Source of the DNA: Manduca sexta
Taxonomy: Eukaryota > Arthropoda > Insecta > Lepidoptera > Sphingidae
DNA: 64,000 nucleotides
NCBI RefSeq assembly: GCF_014839805.1
Contig: NC_051128.1
Span: 12,228,466-12,292,465, forward strand
Reading direction: 5' to 3'
Under the pieces are notes generated by a model. The model was not told where the DNA came from, made no database searches, and saw only the letters and a program-made list of their open reading frames with translations. The position numbers were made by a program, and so were the translations under genes. Positions 48,401 through 57,400 of this stretch are shown piece after piece (position 1 is the first letter of the stretch; every line of letters starts with the position of its first letter).

Positions 48401-51400
48401 TATAACACCACAGATGTGTGAAAGTTATATCATAATTATACAATATAATTAGTCATATTTGGTTTCTTAGGCAATCTATATCATTCTCGCTTTTAATTTG
48501 GATAATTGAAGAGCCATCGAATTTGCGTAGAAAAATCTTACCATGTGATACCCAGCAGTACTTGTATTCCTTCGTCTTCGCAATGTCACGAGATAGGAAG
48601 AATAACCTTTTCATCTTTGGCGTTAGGTTTTCAGATGTAAAGATAGGTTTGCTTGGTCCGCTTATCTTGATAGTATCTGTGGTTAGCTTAGACTTATCCT
48701 TATTTATTTTTTTGTACATGTTAATGAAATTTTCCTTTGTAAGGACGCTGGTGAAATCTACGATGATTGGCCTATTGTCTTTATCCTTACTATTGATACG
48801 GTATATATCCTTAATTTGTAGCTGTTCTACTGGGGCGCTTATGGCTGTACCTATAGTGTTGATGGTGCTTAAAAGGGTCTGCTTAGATTCTTGTTTCTGG
48901 ATAGGAATATTTCTGATTTCTATACTTGTAGATCTTGAGCTAGATTCAAGTTTATCCAACTTATCTTCAAGAGTCTTGATATATTGAAGATTTGTTTGGC
49001 GCTCAGTTTCAAGTTTTTGAAGTTGATCTTTGAGTGTATCGTATGAATTTGACAAATAATTTATTGAGGAATGTATATCTATGTTTTGTTTTTTTATCTC
49101 TTCGAAAGACGTGTATAATTTTTCAAACTTTTGTTCTTGTAAAGTTTTGAAATCAAGGAACATTTGTTTTATCTCGCTTATTTGAGCTGTTAGTTGTTTA
49201 TCATTATTATTTGTATCGTCCGTAGTTTTGGCCTTTCTTCTATGAGTAGGTTTTGTTGTTTCTAAATCCCCTTTCGTGTCAGGTGTGCGATTGATAGGCA
49301 TTCTTTCCTAGGGTCTTTCTAAATGGTTAATTCGCTTCGATTTCGTATAAATTGGGTTTCCGACAAATATAATTAGAGCCTTCCGTCATTGAAGCGGGTG
49401 ATGTATTGCTGTCTCATTTACTTTACGCAGTACTCTTCGCGCGTTGCATAATAAAGGTTTGCTAAAATAGGTTTTTGGCTGTAAGCTTAAAGATCACTTT
49501 TCTATGCACTTTAATTTATGAATATTATTTTTTTTTTATTTTAAATTTACACAGAATTAACTAAAAACACGTCTGAACGCCTCAGAGGTCCGGAGGGAAG
49601 GATAATTAGATTTAATGATAATTAGATTTTACATAAGTTACAAAAGGAAAGCCAGCAGGAATCGGGATATATGGACCCTTAGTCATTGCAAGCTTTATAT
49701 ATTAGTATAGATTCGGAATCCCACATCGCTGGGAGGTCGGAGCGTTACGTAGAGCTATATTTGTAGAGATTAGATGAACGGCCAGTTTCAAATAAGTGCA
49801 TATAATAATAAATAATAATATCAGCCCTGTATTATATACTGTCCCACTGCTGAGCACGGGCCTTCTCTACTACTGAGAGGGATTAGGCCTTAGTCCACCA
49901 CGCTGGCCTAGTGCGGATTGGTAGACTTCACACACCTTCGAAATTCCTTGGCAGTCCGTTCCACACCCAACTAGGCTATCGCCGCTTGTAAATAAGTGCA
50001 TACGCGAATGATAATACTTTATTTTATTTTAGCAGACATGGTGGTACACTTTTATGTATAAGGACTCTCAAACTAGGCGAGCCTGTATCTGCCAAATCCT
50101 ACACAAATGAAATCTATTTTCCTTAGGAGAATATCACAAAAATAAAAAAAATTGACTGCCTCAGTGGCGTAGTTGTATTGCATGTCCGGTACAATAGCGC
50201 TCTGAGTTCCTGGGTTCGAATCCCGGGTCGGGCAAAGTGATATTTGGGTTTTTCTGCTCAGTATCAGCACGGAGTCTGGAATTTGTGCCCGATATGGCGA
50301 TAGGCTCGCCCCCTATCACATCATGGGACGGAACATACTTGGCGAAAAGTGGGTGCCCTAGTTGCGCCTCTGCATACCCCTTCGGGGATAAAATGCGTGA
50401 TGTTATGTATTATGTAAGAAAAATTGACGAAAACGTGTATCGAGCCGGGGATGCGGGCAAACTGGCTGTTAATTGAATGACGCATTTCAATATTTGTAAC
50501 TGATTTTGATCAGTTTTACTATCTCAAAATGAAGATAATAAATTGATATTCGCAATAACTAAACAATCGGAAATTCTTTACATTTATTATCGTCTTCATT
50601 ATGTTACCTAGTTTTTAAAACCGAATTTCTCTTTTATAATCGAATTCTTAATTGCCAGCATATGGACTATGGACCGGGAGTCTTGAGTGTTAATTCCAAT
50701 ACAACAGAGAATTTTCTAACACAATGTACCTTAGACGTAGAGGGTTTTTTTTTATCGAACCCGCAGTCAACACCGAGTGAAACCTGCGAATGGAATATTG
50801 GAATCCCCTGGCTTAGCTATTGCACGGCCCTGGAGGAAAGTTGACGATATGTGGGGAAGGGAAAGGAACCTAAGATGGGCTGAGGGAAGAGGGCTAAGAA
50901 ACGTTCGCGAGCCCTCATAGACCTCAATGTGTAGTTACAACCATGAGGTATACACATTGAACTATCTGCCTCGGGTCGTGCAAAATGTAGGCCCGTGCAT
51001 GGGCATGAATGCTGTGTGAAGACAGCGCACAAGAATTGCCACGGAGGAGATATAGAGGAGTTGAGGTCACGCGGCCGATCGTAAAAATATAATTTTATAT
51101 GACAGGTGACAGTAACTTTTTTGACATGTTAGCCTGTCAGGTCGGTTGATACAAACACATCGGACTTTAGGGTGAGCGCTTTAGGCGCCCGCAACCTTTG
51201 AATGATAGTAATTAGTAACTATTAGTAAACGAATGTATCTATTTTCAGAGATACGCTAGTCTAAACATACCATCTTAAAGCAAACTCAATGGTAGGTAAA
51301 CATTCCTAGCTTACTGTAGGAACAACGCCACCTAATTTTTATAGAGAATGATTGTAATTACCATGAGCACGTGACATTGGATCAATGGATAACAATGATA

Positions 51401-54400
51401 GGTAAGGTATCGATCGCGGTGACCGTGCGAACTTAGAACGACGTCACTGGTTATTTTGTTTGAGACGCTTTTACCTTGATTTCGTGTGAAAATTTGTCAT
51501 GTGAATTCTCATTCTTGGTTTAGTGGCAGCATAGGTATGTGGTCATAAGTTTGAATCTTATTTCAGGCAACGTTATATGAAGGAGGATTTTTTGAGATTG
51601 ATTTTGTCAATAAACTATGTCCAATAGTGACAACAATATGCTTGTCATCTCTGGGGAGATACCTTTACTGGTCACAACTCCGTTTACCATCAGGTACAGA
51701 GGGGTCACGTAAAGAATACCGTAAGCTGTGAATTGAATCCCTTCTAGCCAAATTTCGGCCACGTCGGCCAGTCTCAACGGAGATAAGCCAAGTACGCAGG
51801 AGATATTATATTGGACAAGAGTACGCAATACACAGGTGCACTCTCTATTCCTTCACACTCGTATTCCGATAAGACGGCAATAACACTTGACCGAAGAGAG
51901 ATCAGGTGCAGGAACTGCCTCCCTGTCAGATGTCAAGCGTCTGGAGGGTTTATTCTCGGTTAACTCGTATGAGAAAACTCACATAAAATGCTTGACCCAG
52001 CATAAAACCCAGGACCTTCGCGTCCATATCGCCATCACTAGATATACGAGGCAACGATGTCGCTAATCAAACCAGTACATATATCACACCAAATATAACT
52101 TTTCTACAGATTACAGTCATTTATATTCGAACCTAGGCCACTACAAAAGTGAATGTAATTATTTAACAGCGTTACGTGCTTGAATAAGTGGTATTGACTC
52201 ACCAGCCCTGGACGTCCGGTGAGCGTGTGCGTCTTCCCGCTGCCGGTCTGACCGTAGCAGAACGCCGTGCACGAGAAACCTTCTACTGCCATCTCTAGGA
52301 GTCTCTTCACTCCGGAATATTCTAGAATGTCCTCCTAAACACAAGCATATTTATAACCTAGTTATAAATATTGAGCGTCTAAGATTTTATTGGAACAGTT
52401 AATAGTTATAAATATTGAGCGTCTAAGCTATTGAGATTTTAAACATTACCTGAACATCGTCAATTAGAACTGCTCTTAAGTCCTACGACAGGCTAGCATT
52501 ATTTTGGTAATCCATAAGAGAAGACTCAGCGTCTCTGGTTGGTAAAAATTTATCTAAAACTAGCTTTTGCTTGCGGCACCGCCCGCGTGACAAAGATTTT
52601 CCGGTATAAATATTTTCCCGGTTGCTGAGATAAGTGCGTTCATAGCAAAGCAATAAACCCTTCAGCTTTATATATTGGTATACTTAGATTATACTGCGTT
52701 GACAATCACGAGTGACGAACTCACTTTCATGTGTTAATAAAAAAAAATATCGTATGAAGTACTATTCGTATAAGCATTTAAAACCACGCTTGTACACATA
52801 ATTCGCTATATTGTACTAATAATTTACAAACTAATAAACAGACATACTAATATTAAAGACAGTGCTAATGAAAAATATAAATATTGTCACCTGGGTCGCA
52901 GCAGGTTCGAAGACCACGTTATAGGAGAAGACCTTCGGTTTCTGACCTGGAGTGGTGTTGTTGCAGACCACCTGACCCTTGCCGGGGAACTCCAGCATCA
53001 TCCGCTCGCCACGAGACCTCTCCTTTTCGTTGATGGGACGGACCCTGTATTTTGTGATTATAAGAATAGCATATAATTCAATTCTATTTCTCCTCTTTGA
53101 TTGGTGGAGGGAGTTTGTGTGCATTCTAAAAAAAGTGTGAAGTTCAACTGGGCCGCACTTCCAAACAGCTGCTTTCAATAAATGATCGCAATCTCAGTCT
53201 TCAATACGATTCCGAATTCCAAAGTTTTGAAAATTCCAAATCCGAAGAATGAACCAATCAAAATAAGTCATTTGTAATGTCAAAAACTCTATGTTCTGAT
53301 TGGTCCATTTTTGAAATAGGTCGAAAAAAAAGCGGTTAGGATTGTTTATTAAAAATTGCTTTTAGTTATTCGTTATAAATTAATAATAACTTCGTATTTA
53401 AATAATTCCTCCTATCACATTCTTATATAATAAATATGCAGTTGATAGGCATGATGGTCTGTACCATGAAGGCTCAAATCCCACGAAGGTGTAATAAGAC
53501 AAAGATGCCATAATAAATATTTAGGACTCTGAGAGCGTGATTTCGCCCTGACTGCCTAAGTGCCAAGCCACGAAATGTGGCTAAGCAGCATATGACAGAA
53601 GACGGTATCAGCACTGCTATATCAGGCATCCTTCCTATTCTCCGGTATATCTGTGTCGCTCACTGCCGCTGACACAAAACGCTCGCAGTGCTCGGCCGAA
53701 GACTTCGTGGTTTGGCACTAATACGGACAGTATGAATATAGGCACCATTACCTGACGACGACGTTGATGTTGTCTTCATCGGCGTTGAGAGTGGAGCTGG
53801 AGCCGCGGGTGCTGCGGTCCAGACTTGCCGCTCTACTGCCGCTGCTGTCAAATTTTATTATGTATACCCGCGGTTGGTTATGGTAATCGAACCAATCAAC
53901 TATACACATTTTTTCCTTACTCCTTGTTTGAAAGGATAAATGTGCTGGTGATAAATATTGTATATCTGCCCGGGTAGCGACGACCTTATACAAGGAGTTA
54001 AAACCCGTCATAGTAGCTAACATAAGTGTGTCGCGGTCCGGGATAAGCCTGTGTATATCCGGTCCAATATGTTAACATATTTTGGGCTTTTCAAACATTT
54101 TATTCATAAGTATTGCTGTCCGTTATATTTTGTAAGCCGTGGAAGATATACCAAAATCGGAGCAGAGAAAAACCCGAAACTTTATTGAGTCCAGGAAAAG
54201 CATATTATTTGTTGATCAATCAGCATTCATAGAAACCATATCATTTGTTGATCCATAATTTAATTCTCCTTAAAAATGTATGACCGGCATATACGGACGT
54301 CATATAGAGGCGCATCGGGTGAAATTTATGTTTACAATGACCTTTGTGCATAATGTAAAGGGTACAATTTGCCTAGCAGTGCCGTTTGAAGCTAGAAAAT

Positions 54401-57400
54401 TGTTTAATAAACACTGCTTGGAACACTATCGATAATGTAGACAGTAGCAATTAGTTGACATTGAATTTTATATGTAAAATGAAAGAATAAGTTTGGCATA
54501 TATTTAAATGTATAGGTGTATAGGTATAGTCTTATGACGATTCAAGATTGATTTCGTATGCATATGTTTATTATTATTCCGTTTATATCTTACCAAACTC
54601 TTAAAATTTTCTAATTTCATATAATTTAAATATTTACAAATATTAAGCCCATTTTAACCTTACGATACACAATGTTAAACACAAATCTTATTAAAAATAC
54701 ACAAACTTTACGCTAACAAACTAAAACAAAGTGATGTTTCGTTACTAAGTGAATTCTACGAGCTGTGTTAAATTATTCAAATAGTTTCCCGCCAATCAGG
54801 CCAGATTGACAGCTCACGTGGCCCGTTCCCAACATGGCGATTGGCGGGAAATGTCAAGGGCTGCCTATCGACTAGTAATATTTAAGCGATTTAGAGAATT
54901 TTCATTATTTATAATTTGCATTCTAAGATATGTCGATTAGTATAAATAAAAAATAATATTTAGATTAGTATAAACGAAATGTTTGTTTGTAAGTTTGGAT
55001 GTCGGAAATAAATTCTGGAACTATGAATTACGAACGGAACAGCTTATTAAGATTATAATTAATAATAATATCAGATCTATATGTGCTGTTCCACTAGTGA
55101 GCACGGGCCTCCTATACTACTGAATATGAAAGATTAAAAAAAATCGCCAATATAAAAGCTAGAATTCGTGCTTAATGAAGATTGACGACTGAATTCAGTT
55201 CGAAAAACATAAGCTACGACTCTACCTATCCCTTTGAAGTTGTAAACTTGCGAGATTATGTGTGATGTCTTCTTATTATTCTCTAAGTATAGGTTAGTAA
55301 AAACACTAAAGCTGCCTAGTTTTTAAAGTCTTAACTCCAAATACACATTTTAAAAATTATATTAGTACCAATAGGTTACAATAATTATATTGAGTCTCAA
55401 CTGATCGTGTGAACCGTGTATTATATTGTAATTTTTACTAGATTGGTTTTGGCGAACGACTGAAGTTTCGCACGAAAATCACTTCCATTATGATAAGTAC
55501 CTATCGTAGAATTAAATTGATGTATTTACTGCTATTCTTCATTAGATTTATGTTTTTAAATAAAACTATTTTTGGAATTTGTTCGCGTTTTTTTATATTA
55601 CAATTTTCTCCCGACATTTGGAAGAATGCAGCCTTCTAGTCATGAAGAGTAATGGGGTGTTGGTCGTCCGAAAAGTGAAATTTGCAATATCTACCTACAT
55701 TTAACAATTTTATAAAATCTAAGTAGATATTGTAACTTTGAACAAAATTATAATATAAAAATCACGATAAAATTAAAAATATTTAAATTTCAATGTCTAA
55801 CATTCATTCGTAAATATAAGAAATCATTAGATTTATATTTGATATATTTGCCGTGAGTATGGAAGACCAACAACTGTTCCTAGAAACTTGGCAGGCGTTA
55901 AATGAGATGGGCCGACGACTTGGTCCACGTGGCGGGACGAACCTGGATGATGACTGCCCTGGACAGTACAACCTGGCGTGCATTGCAAGAGGCCTACAGC
56001 ATTGGGTGAATATATAGGCTGAAGAAGAAGAAGAAGATATTTTCCATATGTTGTAATTGTGATCTCTTTTTGATACAGGCTTGGAGTATGGTCAGTATTT
56101 GTAAGGATTTTTGTGTCCCTGCCCTGAAGGGTTGCATTTCCCATCACCTAAGGAAGTCACTAGTTATATCCGTACCCTGTATCTACTCTCTGTGTTAACA
56201 TATTTCTCATCAATAACTTTGCTTCACATTAGCCAAATTAGCTCAGCTTGGCGGACTGGTTTCCTCAAGGCGACTGACCCCCATACCAGAGTTAGTTCAT
56301 CAGTCGACATATCAATGCTTCATTTTGTCTAGAACACGTCTGCTGCCGTCGATATAAGCATTTTTGTCGTAATAGTGGCTAAATTATACATCGATGTATA
56401 CGGCAACACCCCCTCGATTTGGATCAAGGTTGATAGTAACACGGCTATTAAAGTTTCCATTGGACAATCTAAGTGGATTTTTGTGACCTTTGTAAAGTGC
56501 GTATTGATACAAGTTTTCTTCGTAATGTTATATAGACCGGCTATAGGTATATGTATATAGCGTTATGATCTGCCCAAAATATGTTTCGATGATGATTTAT
56601 TCGCTAATGACATATTTAGATTAAAATATGATACAAATATCGGTATTTAATATGTATATATCCTTCATAGGATTGTTTTAAGACTGAAACATGTCTTAAT
56701 AAGTAAATATGTTGTATTAGAGATGAGAATAAATTGTCTTGTTTCATTATTAAAATGCATTTTCCTTAATACCTTTGGCACTGGTAATTCCCATGGACAA
56801 TAGTAATCTTCCATTGTCAAAAAACTCTTTTTTTATCGGAGCCCGCCTTCAACACCGGGAGGACCCTGCGAATGGGATACTGGAATCCCGTGGCTTAGCA
56901 ACAGCAGAGCCCTGGAGGGGATAGCTGGAAAGGAAATGTGGGGTAAGGAGAAGGATACCTCTAAGAATGGGAGAAGGGGAGAAATCTGGGAAAACCCACC
57001 TTTGTAGACAACAAACAACTATGTTACATGTATATTATTTCTTAAGTTACATGTTACATCCCTAGTCGAGTCAGCGTTTCTAAGTATCGCTGACCGCATT
57101 GCGTGCGAAGTGATCAATTTGATTTAGCATTTCGCCCGAAGTGGCGGCTTGTGGAAATTGCGTGAAGCCAACGAGAAAGCCGTTAGTCATCCACCAATAT
57201 GTTGATTTCGTTGGTGTAGGTGTTCCTAGAATAGTATATTTTTTGGAAATACAGAATATATAGATTTTTTTATATATACTGCCTCAGTGACGTAGTTGTA
57301 TTATGGTACGACTGCACTGCTGAGGTTTTGGGTTCGATCCCCGGGTTGGGCTGTGATATTAGGTTTTTCTATTCAGTATCGACTCGGAATCTCAAATTTG

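Larger units (their letters stand above)
40150..49500 (-). mobile_element. Non-LTR retrotransposon (CR1/Jockey-like LINE) split by a Copia insertion
   Basis: On the minus strand: a 5' UTR up to about 49500, ORF1 (49301-48453), a gap of about 500 bp, ORF2 with an AP-type endonuclease then reverse transcriptase (47948 to about 40466), and an AT-rich 3' end with TTATTC/TTATTT repeats and AATAAAG near 40190-40150. The Copia element 41871-46430 interrupts ORF2 between the endonuclease and the RT core. Without Copia the LINE is about 4.8 kb. The borders are approximate and no target duplication was resolved. It lies in kinesin intron 5, in sense with that gene. Clade assignment is by domain type only. 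Confidence 0.85.

Noticed and set aside
48523..48987. Plus-strand frame of 154 codons
   Set aside because: Antisense shadow of LINE ORF1, which has the coherent coiled-coil and FP-like domain.
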